Positions 51,248 through 59,664 of a DNA stretch of 64,000 bases are shown here, in pieces (position 1 is the stretch's first letter; each line of letters opens with the position of its first letter). The DNA is taken from NCBI RefSeq assembly GCF_900094585.1, contig NZ_FMAG01000005.1, positions 1-64,000 on the forward strand. The letters are read 5' to 3'. The notes below the pieces were generated by a model. The model worked only from the letters and a program-made list of their open reading frames with translations, did no database searches and was not told where the DNA came from. The stretch is from Martinezella multihospitum. GTDB lineage: Bacteria; Pseudomonadota; Alphaproteobacteria; Rhizobiales; Rhizobiaceae. A program made the translations under genes and the position numbers.

Positions 51248-52024
51248 TCAGACCTGCAGGATCGAAGAGACCAGCAGTTGCGTATAGGGTTCGCGCGGAT
51301 CGTCGAGTACGCGGTCGGTAAGGCCGTGCTCAATGACCTGGCCGTCCTTCATCACCATCATGCGGTGCGAGAGCAGCCGGGCGACGGCGAGATCGTGGGT
51401 GACGATGATGGCCGAGAGGCCGAGATCGTTGACGAGGCCGCGCACCAGATCGAGCAGGCGGGCCTGCACGGACACGTCAAGGCCGCCGGTCGGCTCGTCC
51501 ATGAAGACGAGGCGAGGGCCGGTCACCAGATTGCGCGCGATTTGCAGACGCTGGCGCATGCCGCCGGAGAAGGCGCGTGGCTGGTCATCGATGCGGTCGG
51601 CATCGATCTCGACCCGCTCCAGCCAGTCGATGGCGGTGTTGCGGATGTTGCCGTAGTGGCGGTTGCCGATCGCCATCAGCCGCTCGCCGACATTGGCGCC
51701 GGCCGAAACCGTCATGCGCAGGCCGTCGGCCGGGTTCTGATGCACGAAGCCCCAGTCGGTCCGCATCAGGAAGCGACGCTCGGCTTCGTTCATACGGAAC
51801 AGGTCGCGATAGGCCTCGTCGCGCATATGGTATTCGACGCTGCCCGTTGTCGGCAGCAGCCGTGTCGAGATGCAGTTGAGCAGCGTCGTCTTGCCAGAGC
51901 CGGATTCACCGACGATGGCGAGAACCTCGCCGGGCCAAAGCTCGAAGGACACGTCGCGGCAGCCGATGCGGCTGCCATAGAATTTCGAGATGTCCTTGAC
52001 CTTGAGAAGCGGTGAGTCACTCAT
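51248..52024 (-). CDS. phnK: C-P lyase ATP-binding accessory protein PhnK
   Basis: A 258-residue ABC-type ATPase. Walker A IVGESGSGKTTLLNCI, signature FSGGMRQRLQIARNL, Walker B RLVFMDEPTGGLDVSVQ. PhnK docks on PhnJ of the PhnGHIJ core and drives conformational cycling. It overlaps the phnJ stop (ATGA). Confidence 0.95.
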   Translation of the reverse strand: MSDSPLLKVKDISKFYGSRIGCRDVSFELWPGEVLAIVGESGSGKTTLLNCISTRLLPTTGSVEYHMRDEAYRDLFRMNEAERRFLMRTDWGFVHQNPADGLRMTVSAGANVGERLMAIGNRHYGNIRNTAIDWLERVEIDADRIDDQPRAFSGGMRQRLQIARNLVTGPRLVFMDEPTGGLDVSVQARLLDLVRGLVNDLGLSAIIVTHDLAVARLLSHRMMVMKDGQVIEHGLTDRVLDDPREPYTQLLVSSILQV

Positions 52025-52917
52025 TCGGCAGCCTCCTTGCTACCCGGCAATCCATCGGATGCCAGCATCGTACCGGCATGGCCGTGAGCACGACGGTCTT
52101 CGCAGAAATCGGTGTCGGAGCAGACGAACATGCGGCCGCCCTTGTCGTCGAGGATCACCTCGTCAAGATAGACCTGTTCGGCGCCGCAGAGCGCGCAGGG
52201 CTTGTCGAAGCGCTGCACCTCGAACGGATGATCCTCGAAATCGAGGCTAACGACTTCGGTATACGGCGGTACTGCATAGATGCGCTTTTCACGGCCGGCG
52301 CCGAAAAGCTGCAGCGCATCGGACAGGTGCATTTTCGGATTGTCGAACTTCGGCGTCGGCGACGGATCCATAATGTAGCGGCCGGCGACCTTGACCGGAT
52401 AGTCATAGGTCGTGGCGATGCGGCCGTTGCGGGCGATATCCTCATAGAGCTTCACATGCATGAGGCCGTATTCCTCGAGCGCGTGCATCTTGCGCGTCTC
52501 GGTCTCGCGCGGTTCCAGGAAGCGTAAGGGTTCCGGGATCGGCACCTGGTAGACGAGCACCTGGTTCGGCCCGAGCTTGGCTTCCGGAATGCGGTGGCGC
52601 GTCTGGATGATGGTCGCCTCGTCCGTGCGGGTGGTGACAGCGACATTGGCGACCTTCTGGAAGAAGGCGCGGATGGAGACGGCATTAGTCGTGTCGTCGG
52701 CACCCTGGTCGATGACCTTCAGCACGTCCTGCGGGCCGATGATCGCGGCCGTCAGCTGCACGCCGCCGGTGCCCCAGCCGTAAGGCATCGGCATCTCGCG
52801 CGAGGCGAAAGGCACCTGATAGCCGGGAATGGCGATCGCCTTCAGAATGGCGCGGCGGATCATCCGCTTGGTCTGCTCGTCGAGATAGGCGAAGTTGTAG
52901 GTGGCCAGTTCGGTCAT
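52021..52917 (-). CDS. phnJ: Alpha-D-ribose 1-methylphosphonate 5-phosphate C-P lyase PhnJ
   Basis: A 298-residue radical SAM enzyme that cleaves the carbon-phosphorus bond. The [4Fe-4S] cysteines are C241 and C244 (CALCG) and C266 (CSDTDF), with the catalytic Cys272 (CEDRR): the same numbering as the E. coli enzyme. N-terminus MTELATYNFAYLDEQTKRMIRRAILKAIAIPGYQVPFASREMPMPYGWGTGG is fully typical. The true start is the ATG overlapping the phnI stop; the longer frame upstream is antisense-like sequence of phnI. Confidence 0.97.
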   Translation of the reverse strand: MTELATYNFAYLDEQTKRMIRRAILKAIAIPGYQVPFASREMPMPYGWGTGGVQLTAAIIGPQDVLKVIDQGADDTTNAVSIRAFFQKVANVAVTTRTDEATIIQTRHRIPEAKLGPNQVLVYQVPIPEPLRFLEPRETETRKMHALEEYGLMHVKLYEDIARNGRIATTYDYPVKVAGRYIMDPSPTPKFDNPKMHLSDALQLFGAGREKRIYAVPPYTEVVSLDFEDHPFEVQRFDKPCALCGAEQVYLDEVILDDKGGRMFVCSDTDFCEDRRAHGHAGTMLASDGLPGSKEAAE

Positions 52918-54023
52918 TCGGCTGCCTCCGTCATGGGGTCCATGCCGCTTTCGCGAGCGGCCTCGAAATCGCGGCGCATGCGCCGCACCAGGTCGAGTTC
53001 GGCCTGGAAGTCGACATAGTGCGGCAGCTTCAGATGTTCGACGAAGCCGGTTGCCTGCACGTTGTCGGAGTGGGAGATAACGAATTCCTCGTCCTGAGCC
53101 GGCGCAACGATATCCTCGCCGAGTTCTTCGGCGCGCAGCGCGCGGTCGACCAGCGACATCGCCATGGCCTTGCGCTCGCTCTGGCCGAAGACCAGGCCGT
53201 AGCCGCGGGTAAATTGCGGCGGCGCCTTGGCCGAGCCGGCGAACTGGTTGACCATCTGGCACTCGGTCACCTGGATGCGGCCGAGCGAGACGGCAAAGCC
53301 GAGTTCCGGCACATCAAATTCCACCTCGACTTCGCCGATGCGGATTTCGCCGGTGAACGGATGGTTGCGGCCATAGCCGCGCTGGGTCGAATAGCCGAGC
53401 GCCAGCAGGAAGCCCTCGTCGCCGCGGGCGAGCGCCTGCAGGCGAAGGTCACGGGTCATCGGGAATTCCAGCGGCTCGCGCGTCAGATCGCCGATCTCGT
53501 GATCAACCGGCATGGTGCCGTCGCCTTCGATCAGGTCTTCCTGGCCGAGGATTTCCGAGACGCGCATGATGCGGCCCTGCTCGGCCGGGCGCTGCATCGG
53601 CTCGTCCACGGGCTCGTCGGTCAAGAGGCTGGGATCGAGCAGGCGGTGCGTATAGTCGAAGGTCGGCCCCAGCAGCTGGCCGCCGGGCAGGTCCTTGTAG
53701 GTCGCCGAGATGCGGCGCTCAATCTTCATGACTGTGGTGTCGAGCGGCTGGGAGTAGCCGAAACGCGGCAGCGTCGTGCGGTAGGCTCTGAGCAGGAAGA
53801 TCGCCTCGATCATGTCGCCGCGCGCCTGGCGAACGGCGAGTGCGGCCAGTGTCCGGTCATAAAGCGAGGCTTCGGCCATGACGCGGTCGACGGCGAGCGC
53901 CAGCTGCGCCACGATCTGGTCGATGCCGACGGCCGGCAGCGAGCGGTCGCCGCGGCGACGGTCGGCCAGCAGCCGGTGAGCATTGGCGATGGCGGCTTCG
54001 CCACCCTTAACGGCAACATACAT
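52914..54023 (-). CDS. phnI: Ribose-triphosphate phosphonate synthase subunit PhnI
   Basis: A 369-residue PhnI, the nucleosidase/phosphonate-transfer subunit of the PhnGHI(J) complex. It starts MYVAVKGGEAAIANAHRLLA and includes SLLTDEPVDEPMQRPAEQ, ALGYSTQRGYGRNHPF and HLKLPHYVDFQAELDLVRRM. It displaces adenine from ATP to give ribosyl-5'-triphosphate phosphonate with PhnG, H and L. The stop of phnI overlaps phnJ. Confidence 0.96.
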   Translation of the reverse strand: MYVAVKGGEAAIANAHRLLADRRRGDRSLPAVGIDQIVAQLALAVDRVMAEASLYDRTLAALAVRQARGDMIEAIFLLRAYRTTLPRFGYSQPLDTTVMKIERRISATYKDLPGGQLLGPTFDYTHRLLDPSLLTDEPVDEPMQRPAEQGRIMRVSEILGQEDLIEGDGTMPVDHEIGDLTREPLEFPMTRDLRLQALARGDEGFLLALGYSTQRGYGRNHPFTGEIRIGEVEVEFDVPELGFAVSLGRIQVTECQMVNQFAGSAKAPPQFTRGYGLVFGQSERKAMAMSLVDRALRAEELGEDIVAPAQDEEFVISHSDNVQATGFVEHLKLPHYVDFQAELDLVRRMRRDFEAARESGMDPMTEAAE

Positions 54024-54026
54024 ATG

Positions 54027-54653
54027 TCACAACTCCGTCGCGGTGATCTTGGTGGTGCGCGGCAGGCAGAGGAATTGCCGGCCAGCCGTCAGGATGAGGT
54101 CGACGCCGCGCGGGAAGAGCGCGCGATTGTCGTTCCAGATGCGCAGCAGCGCATCCGGCAGCCCGACCGGGGCGATCATGGTCACATCCTTGATGCCGGG
54201 GCCGGAAAGCGCCAGTTGCTTGCCGCCTTCCAGGCTCTGGATTTCCAAGACGATGGTCGTCGAGCGGTCGGGATATTCCTGGGTGCCGATGCCGAACTGG
54301 CTGAAGGAGGAAAGCGCCATGCCGGCTTCGATGAAGGCGAAATGCGCTTCCAGCCGCTCGGAAATAACGGGCGCGCCGGTGTGGAAGGCCAGCCACTCGG
54401 AAAGGCTCGATCTTGCGAGGCTGTTGGAAAGCCAGACCGGCGTGTCATGATCGCAAAGCGTCAGTCCGATGGCGCCGGCGGCGATACCGAGTGGGGCAGG
54501 CGGTGCAGCATCGGCCGTGATGACCTCTATGGTTCCCGGGCGTGCCATGGCATCCATCGTCATCTTGAAGACGCTCTGCGCGTCGAAGACCGGATCGCTG
54601 AAACCGCCGGTCAGGGCCTCGTTGCCGAAAGTCGGGGTGCTGAACAGGCTCAT
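54027..54653 (-). CDS. phnH: C-P lyase core subunit PhnH
   Basis: A 208-residue PhnH with the typical segments GGFSDPVFDAQSVFKMTMDAMARPGTIE, VWLSNSL, HTGAPVISERLEAHFAFIEAG and SGPGIKDV. The ATG overlaps the phnG stop by one base (TGATG). Structural/catalytic partner of PhnG, I and J; known to dimerise and to be needed for phosphonate attack on ATP. Confidence 0.95.
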   Translation of the reverse strand: MSLFSTPTFGNEALTGGFSDPVFDAQSVFKMTMDAMARPGTIEVITADAAPPAPLGIAAGAIGLTLCDHDTPVWLSNSLARSSLSEWLAFHTGAPVISERLEAHFAFIEAGMALSSFSQFGIGTQEYPDRSTTIVLEIQSLEGGKQLALSGPGIKDVTMIAPVGLPDALLRIWNDNRALFPRGVDLILTAGRQFLCLPRTTKITATEL

Positions 54654-55129
54654 CAATCTTCTCCGCGAACCATGGTGAAGAAATCGACGCGGGTCGCGGC
54701 CGTCTCTTCGGCGCGCTTGCGATCATATTCGGTAATGCGGTCGATGACGGGCTGCAGAACCGCTTTCTCGACGAATTCCTTGGTGGCGGATTGTTGCCAC
54801 AAGGCGTCGAAGATGGCCGAAAGCCGGGCCTTTTCCCGATCGGTACCGAGCGCATGCGAATGGCCGATGGTGCCCGATGCCAGCCGTATGGTGGCCCGTG
54901 TCACCGTGACCTCGCCGAGATTGAAGGGCGAACCGCCGCCGCCGATGCGGCCGCGCACCATGACGAGCCCGGTCTCGGGGCCGCGCACCGGCTGTGCCGT
55001 CGGCTTGGTCGGCAATGCTTCCCAGGCCGCCTCGAGCTCGTCGCGCTGCGCCTGCGCCAGAAGATCGGCAACGCGCTTGCGTTCCCGGCGCTCCTGGGCG
55101 GCCGCTTCCTGCCTTTGTGCTGAATTCAT
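54653..55129 (-). CDS. phnG: C-P lyase core subunit PhnG
   Basis: A 158-residue PhnG. Conserved parts: QRQEAAAQERRERKRVADLLAQA, ETGLVMVRGRIGGGGSPFNLGEVTVTRATIRL, GHSHALGTDREKA and the C-terminal TRVDFFTMVRGED. GAGGAAGG precedes the ATG. First gene of the C-P lyase operon, divergent from phnF with a 101-base intergenic region holding the palindromic operator. Confidence 0.95.
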   Translation of the reverse strand: MNSAQRQEAAAQERRERKRVADLLAQAQRDELEAAWEALPTKPTAQPVRGPETGLVMVRGRIGGGGSPFNLGEVTVTRATIRLASGTIGHSHALGTDREKARLSAIFDALWQQSATKEFVEKAVLQPVIDRITEYDRKRAEETAATRVDFFTMVRGED

Positions 55130-55145
55130 CGCGCCTTCCTCTAAA

Positions 55146-55163
55146 TGTCTATTGATATAGACA
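55146..55163. promoter_or_regulatory. Probable PhnF operator
   Basis: TGTCTATTGATATAGACA is a perfect inverted repeat (TGTCTAT-N4-ATAGACA), of the kind bound by HutC-subfamily GntR regulators. It lies 17 bases upstream of the phnG start and inside the phnG/phnF gap, so a dimer of PhnF could repress phnG transcription. GATAGTCTTATA immediately next to it looks like a degenerate half-site. Confidence 0.7.
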
Positions 55164-55230
55164 ACCATACAAGATAGTCTTATATTTATTAGTGAGTCGT
55201 GACAAGCGTGTGACAGGGCGAGTGGGCGAG

Positions 55231-55965
55231 ATGGCAGGCCAAAAGATACAGAGGCAAACGGGCGTGGCGCTCTGGCGGCAGATTGCCGACCGGATTCGCA
55301 ACTCTATCAATCATGGGGATTTCGACGAGACGGGTATGGTGCCGCCGGAAACGACGCTGGCGCTGCAGTTCGGCGTCAACAGGCACACGATCCGAAGCGC
55401 GCTTGCCGCGCTGGCGCAGGAAGGCATCGTCCGGGCTGTCCAGGGGCGGGGTACGCTGATCGAGCGTAAGGAGCGCTTGAGCTTCCCGATCTCGAAGCGG
55501 ACGAGATTCTCACAAGGGATCGGCGATCAGGTGCGCGAGACCCGCAGCGCGCTGCTTGCATCAGGTGAAGAGCCTGCAAGCGTGGAATTGGCCCGCCAGC
55601 TGAAAATCAAGGCTGGCGCGCCGCTGATAAGGCTCGAAACGCTCGGTCACGCGGATCATCGCCCGGTATCGCGGGCGACAAGCTGGTTCCCGGCGGATCG
55701 CTTCGGCAATATCGCCGAGGTGTACCGCGCCACCGGATCGATCACCAAGGCGTTTCGCGAGCTTGGCGTGCCAGACTATGTGCGCGTCGTCACCGAAATC
55801 ACCGCGACGCATGCCGATGAGGGCGACCTCGCCGATCTGCAACTATCGCCGGGCGCCATCGTTCTAATCACCCAGGCGCTGAATTCAGATCTCGACAACG
55901 TGCCGGTGCAGTATTCGATCTCCCGCTTCGCCGCCGACAGGGTGCGCTTTACCGTCGAGAATTAG
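55231..55965 (+). CDS. phnF: PhnF, GntR/HutC family regulator of the phosphonate operon
   Basis: A 244-residue GntR-type repressor. Winged helix in GVALWRQIADRIRNSINHGDF and PPETTLALQFGVNRHTIRSALAALAQEGIV; C-terminal UTRA domain with SRATSWFPADRF and SPGAIVLITQALNSD, the ligand site. Start ATG 55231 was chosen since it begins the conserved domain; GGGCGAG is close upstream. Divergent from phnG; probably represses it in the absence of phosphonate or under phosphate sufficiency (family knowledge). Confidence 0.94.
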   Translation: MAGQKIQRQTGVALWRQIADRIRNSINHGDFDETGMVPPETTLALQFGVNRHTIRSALAALAQEGIVRAVQGRGTLIERKERLSFPISKRTRFSQGIGDQVRETRSALLASGEEPASVELARQLKIKAGAPLIRLETLGHADHRPVSRATSWFPADRFGNIAEVYRATGSITKAFRELGVPDYVRVVTEITATHADEGDLADLQLSPGAIVLITQALNSDLDNVPVQYSISRFAADRVRFTVEN

Positions 55966-55980
55966 CGGCGCGATGCATTG

Positions 55981-56130
55981 CCCTCATCCGGCCTATCGGC
56001 CACCTTCTCCCCGCTCGCGGGGAGAAGGGGATGGACGCGCCCACAGCCTTCCCTCGACTAACCTGCCGAGACGAGGGTACGAAGGTGATCCCCTCTCCCC
56101 GTTTACGGGGAGAGGGCTAGGGTGAGGGGC
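55981..56130. repeat. REP-like palindromic repeat pair
   Basis: Two hairpins in a block: CCTTCTCCCCG-CTCG-CGGGGAGAAGG (56003-56028) and CCCTCTCCCCG-TTTA-CGGGGAGAGGG (56091-56116), flanked by CCCTCATCC (left) and GGGTGAGGG (right), which are themselves complementary with one wobble. Such blocks are widespread in Rhizobium intergenic DNA. It lies between the convergent ends of phnF and gpmA and may also act in 3'-end formation. Confidence 0.8.
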
Positions 56131-56159
56131 TATTCCGGAACTAATTAGTCAGACGCCGC

Positions 56160-56795
56160 TCAATGCGCGCCGGACATGTCGCCGAGGACTTCCTTCGAGG
56201 CGACGGTGGAATCGGCCTTGAGCTTGTAGACCATCGGCACACCGGTCGCGAGGTTGAGCTCCAGGATCTGCGCCTTGCTCAGCCGGTCAAGAACCATGAC
56301 GAGCGAACGCAGCGAATTGCCGTGGGCGGCGACGAGCACGTTCTGGCCGGCAAGCACGCGCGGCAGGATTTCCGTCAGGTAATAGGGCCAGACGCGGGCG
56401 CCGGTGTCGCGCAGGCTCTCGCCGCCGGGCGGCGGAACGTCGTAGGAGCGGCGCCAGATGTGAACCTGCTCCTCGCCCCACTTGGCGCGGGCATCATCTT
56501 TGTTGAGACCGGAGAGATCGCCGTAGTCGCGCTCGTTCAGTGCCTGATCCTTGATCGTTTCAAGACCGGCCTGGCCGATTTCATCGAGAATGATCTTGAG
56601 CGTGTGCTGGGCACGGGTGAGATCCGAGGTGAAGGCGACGTCGTACTTGATGCCGTAGTCGGCCAGCGCCTTGCCGCCGGTCTTGGCTTCTTCGACGCCA
56701 AGCGCGGTCAGATCGGGGTCCTTCCAGCCGGTAAAAAGATTCTTCAAATTCCAGTCGCTCTGGCCATGACGAACGAGGACGAGAGTACCGCTCAT
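56160..56795 (-). CDS. gpmA: 2,3-bisphosphoglycerate-dependent phosphoglycerate mutase
   Basis: A 211-residue histidine phosphatase-fold mutase. RHGQSDWNLKNLFTGWKD (catalytic His), ERDYGDLSGLNK, PPPGGESLRDT, and the second His in VLVAAHGNSLRSLVM are all typical. AAGGAG lies before the ATG. Interconverts 3- and 2-phosphoglycerate in glycolysis. It follows dapB by 25 bases in a minus-strand run. Confidence 0.95.
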   Translation of the reverse strand: MSGTLVLVRHGQSDWNLKNLFTGWKDPDLTALGVEEAKTGGKALADYGIKYDVAFTSDLTRAQHTLKIILDEIGQAGLETIKDQALNERDYGDLSGLNKDDARAKWGEEQVHIWRRSYDVPPPGGESLRDTGARVWPYYLTEILPRVLAGQNVLVAAHGNSLRSLVMVLDRLSKAQILELNLATGVPMVYKLKADSTVASKEVLGDMSGAH

Positions 56796-56820
56796 AAAAT
56801 TTCTCCTTGATAGGATCGGA

Positions 56821-57645
56821 TCAACGCGTGGAGAGCCCGAGAACATCGAGCATGGAATAAAAGCCGGGTTTCTTGTCGCGCGCCCAGAGCGCCGCCTGCA
56901 GCGCGCCGCGCGCAAACAGCGAGCGGTCGCCGGCATTGTGCGACAGCGTCACCCGCTCGCTTTCGCTGGCGAAGATCACCGAGTGATCGCCGACCACGCC
57001 GCCGCCGCGCAGGGTGGCAAAGCCGATCGTGCCGGCCGGGCGCGGGCCGGTATGGCCGTCGCGCACGCGCACGGAACTGTCATTGAGATCGACGCCGCGG
57101 CCCTTCGCCGCCGCCTGGCCGAGCAGCAGCGCCGTGCCCGAGGGCGCATCGACCTTATGGCGATGATGCATCTCCAGCACTTCGATGTCCCAGTCGTTCG
57201 AAGGGAGTGCGCGCGCTGCCTGTTCGACGAGCACGCTCAGGAGGTTGATGCCGAGGCCCATATTGCCCGATTTGACGATGCGGGCATGGCGCGCGGCGGC
57301 CTTGAACTTGGCTTCATCCTCGTCCGAGCAGCCGGTCGTGCCGATGATGTGGACGATGCGCGCTTGTGCGGCCAAGTCGGCAAAGGTGACGCTGGTTGCA
57401 GGCGTGGTGAAATCGATGACACCTTCGGCATGAAGGAACGCTGCAAGCGGATCGTCGGTAACGGGAACGCCGATCGGCCCCAGTCCAGCAATCTCGCCGG
57501 CATCCTTGCCGATGAAGGCGGAACCGGGACGCGCGACGGCGGCATGCAGGGTCACGCCGTCGGTCGCATGGATGATGCGGATGAGAGCCTGTCCCATGCG
57601 GCCCGCCGCGCCAACCACCACCAGCTTCATCGCATCGTCGCTCAT
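56821..57645 (-). CDS. dapB: 4-hydroxy-tetrahydrodipicolinate reductase
   Basis: A 274-residue DapB. NAD(P)H motif VVVGAAGRMGQALIR (note VGAAGRMG), active site EMHHRHKVDAPSGTALLLG (catalytic His-His and Lys), and late VIFASESERVTLSHNAGDRSLFARGALQAALWA. Second reductase step in lysine and diaminopimelate biosynthesis. It lies between the ABC exporter and gpmA, with tight spacing on both sides (14 and 25 bases). Confidence 0.96.
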   Translation of the reverse strand: MSDDAMKLVVVGAAGRMGQALIRIIHATDGVTLHAAVARPGSAFIGKDAGEIAGLGPIGVPVTDDPLAAFLHAEGVIDFTTPATSVTFADLAAQARIVHIIGTTGCSDEDEAKFKAAARHARIVKSGNMGLGINLLSVLVEQAARALPSNDWDIEVLEMHHRHKVDAPSGTALLLGQAAAKGRGVDLNDSSVRVRDGHTGPRPAGTIGFATLRGGGVVGDHSVIFASESERVTLSHNAGDRSLFARGALQAALWARDKKPGFYSMLDVLGLSTR

Positions 57646-57659
57646 GTCGTCTCTATCGT

Positions 57660-59489
57660 CTATTTACGGGAATTGCTTGATATCGCTGGTAGCTGCAGGT
57701 TGTTGAGCCGAGCGTAGAGGCCATTGTCGGCCGTCGCAAGCGTCTCATGGTTGCCCTCTTCGACAACCCGGCCGTTCTGCATGACGACGATCTTTTCGGC
57801 GCGGACAACCGTCGACAGGCGATGCGCGATGACGACGACTGTGCGGCCGCTCATCGCCTCTTCCAGCGCCTTCTGCACGGCGGCTTCGGATTCCGTGTCG
57901 AGCGCCGAGGTCGCCTCGTCCAAAAGCAGGATCGGCGCGTTGCGCACCAGCGCACGGGCGATCGACAGCCGCTGGCGCTGGCCGCCGGAAAGCGTCACAC
58001 CGTTTTCGCCGACCGGCGTATCGTAGCCCATCGGCTGCGCCTCGATGAAATCATGGGCATAGGCAAGGCGCGCTGCTTGCTCGATCTCTGCATCGGTCGC
58101 GTTCGGACGGCCGTAGCGGATATTGTCGCGGATCGTGCCTTCGAAGAGATAGGGTTGCTGCGAAACATAGGCGAGCTGCTCCCGCAGCGACTGTTTCGTC
58201 ACATGCGCGATATCCTGCCCGTCGATAAAGATGCTGCCTGCCTTCGGATCGTAGAAGCGCGGAATGAGATTGATGACGGTAGACTTGCCGGCGCCGGAGG
58301 GGCCGACGAGTGCAGTCGTCTGTCCGCCCTCGGCAGAGAAATTGACGCCGGAGAGGACGGCTTCGTCACCATAGGCGAAATGCACGTCGCGGAACTCGAT
58401 GCGGGCATCGGTCACGTTCAGCGGCTTGGCATCCGGAAGGTCGCGCTGGCGCGGCTCCATGTCGAGCAGCTCGTAGATCATCCGCGCATTGACGACGGCG
58501 CGCTCCAGCTGCACCTGCAGCTTGGCGAGGCGACGGGCGGGATCATAGGCGAGCAGCAGCGAAGTGGCGAAGGAGAAGAACACGCCTGGCGAGACATTGT
58601 CGTAGATCGACCGGTAGGCCGCATAGGCGAAGAGGCTGGCGATCGCAAAGCCGGCGACGGTTTCGATCAGTGGTCCGTTGCGCTCCGAAAGCCGGGCGAT
58701 GCGGTTCTGCCGGTGCTCGGCGGCGGTGATCAGCTTGTTGATCTTGCGCTCGAGCTCCTCTTCCATCGTGAAGGCCTTGACGATGGAAACGCCTTGAATG
58801 GTTTCCTGCATCGCGCCGAGCACATGGCTGTTCAACACGATCGCATCGCGCGTCGCAGCGCGCAGGCGCTTGGAAATGTAGCGCAGCGCGAAGAAGAGCG
58901 GCGGCGCAATGACGACGAAGGCGATGCTGAGCACCGGATCCTGGAAGATCATGACGCCGAGCAGCGACACGAAGGTCAGAAGGTCGCGCGCCGTCGACGT
59001 GATCGTCAGGTTCATGACGTCGCGAATGCCCGAGACGTTCTGGCTGATGCGGGCGGCGAGCTGGGCGGAGCGGGCTTCGCTGAAGAAGCCGACCGACAGC
59101 GTCATCAGATGCGAATAAAGGCGGCGCTGATAGCGGGCAATGATGTTGTTGCCGATTTTCGACAGGATGACCGACTGAAAATATCCGGCAAAGCCGCGCA
59201 CCACGAAAACGAGGAAGATGCTGAAACAGATCTTCCAGGCATCGACGATATCGCGGGCGATGAAGGCGCTGTCGATGACCGATTTGACGATATAGCCGAT
59301 GTAAGCAGTCGAAAGCGCAACGAGGATCAGGCAGGTAATCGCGATGGCGTAGCCGCGAATGTGATCGCGGCCGTTCTCGGCGATAATGCGCTTCAGCATG
59401 CCGGTGATGGCTTCGCTGTCGACGTTTTTGCTTTTCGGATCAGGCAATTTCAATAATCGGCTTCCTGTCTTGAACCAAGCGAGCCGCAT
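57660..59489 (-). CDS. ABC exporter, MsbA/LmrA-like (fused membrane and ATPase domains)
   Basis: A 609-residue ABC half-exporter. Six helices in residues 40-330 (IRGYAIAITCLILVALSTAYIGYIV, then AGFAIASLFAYAAY), then a nucleotide-binding domain: Walker A LVGPSGAGKSTVINLI, signature VTLSGGQRQRLSIARAL, Walker B PILLLDEATSALD, H-loop VVIAHRLSTVV. As a homodimer it exports lipids or drugs. Start uncertain: ATG 59489 lies in a hairpin (GAGCCGC...GCGGCTC), while TTG 59453 has AGGAAG 7 bases upstream. It follows glk by 175 bases; a transport role for lipid A, as in MsbA, is possible but not proved. Confidence 0.92.
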   Translation of the reverse strand: MRLAWFKTGSRLLKLPDPKSKNVDSEAITGMLKRIIAENGRDHIRGYAIAITCLILVALSTAYIGYIVKSVIDSAFIARDIVDAWKICFSIFLVFVVRGFAGYFQSVILSKIGNNIIARYQRRLYSHLMTLSVGFFSEARSAQLAARISQNVSGIRDVMNLTITSTARDLLTFVSLLGVMIFQDPVLSIAFVVIAPPLFFALRYISKRLRAATRDAIVLNSHVLGAMQETIQGVSIVKAFTMEEELERKINKLITAAEHRQNRIARLSERNGPLIETVAGFAIASLFAYAAYRSIYDNVSPGVFFSFATSLLLAYDPARRLAKLQVQLERAVVNARMIYELLDMEPRQRDLPDAKPLNVTDARIEFRDVHFAYGDEAVLSGVNFSAEGGQTTALVGPSGAGKSTVINLIPRFYDPKAGSIFIDGQDIAHVTKQSLREQLAYVSQQPYLFEGTIRDNIRYGRPNATDAEIEQAARLAYAHDFIEAQPMGYDTPVGENGVTLSGGQRQRLSIARALVRNAPILLLDEATSALDTESEAAVQKALEEAMSGRTVVVIAHRLSTVVRAEKIVVMQNGRVVEEGNHETLATADNGLYARLNNLQLPAISSNSRK

Positions 59490-59664
59490 CTGGCACGTGC
59501 TTCCGCGGCTCTATTAAAGAGTTAGCACGGCTTTGGCTAGACATGCCTTGCCGCGCTGGTTAAGGCCGATCACGGAGCCGAGCCCATTATAGAGGAAGGC
59601 GGCTCCGGCAAAAAGGCATGGCGCATCGGATGTTTCGGCGCGCCATGAGCTGTTTGGCAAGCGG

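Noticed and set aside
53019..55160. A 713-codon open frame on the plus strand antisense to phnI, phnH and phnG
   Set aside because: It mirrors three well-identified genes, has no domain and a composition typical of the complementary strand of GC-rich coding DNA.
57747..59456. A 569-codon open frame on the plus strand antisense to the ABC exporter
   Set aside because: Fully covered by a full-length ABC exporter on the minus strand; its composition (rich in Arg, Asp, His) is that of an antisense shadow.
59481..59511. GAGCCGC-N17-GCGGCTC hairpin as the terminator of glk
   Set aside because: It overlaps the putative start codon of the next gene in the same direction and has no T-run; it bears on start choice rather than termination.
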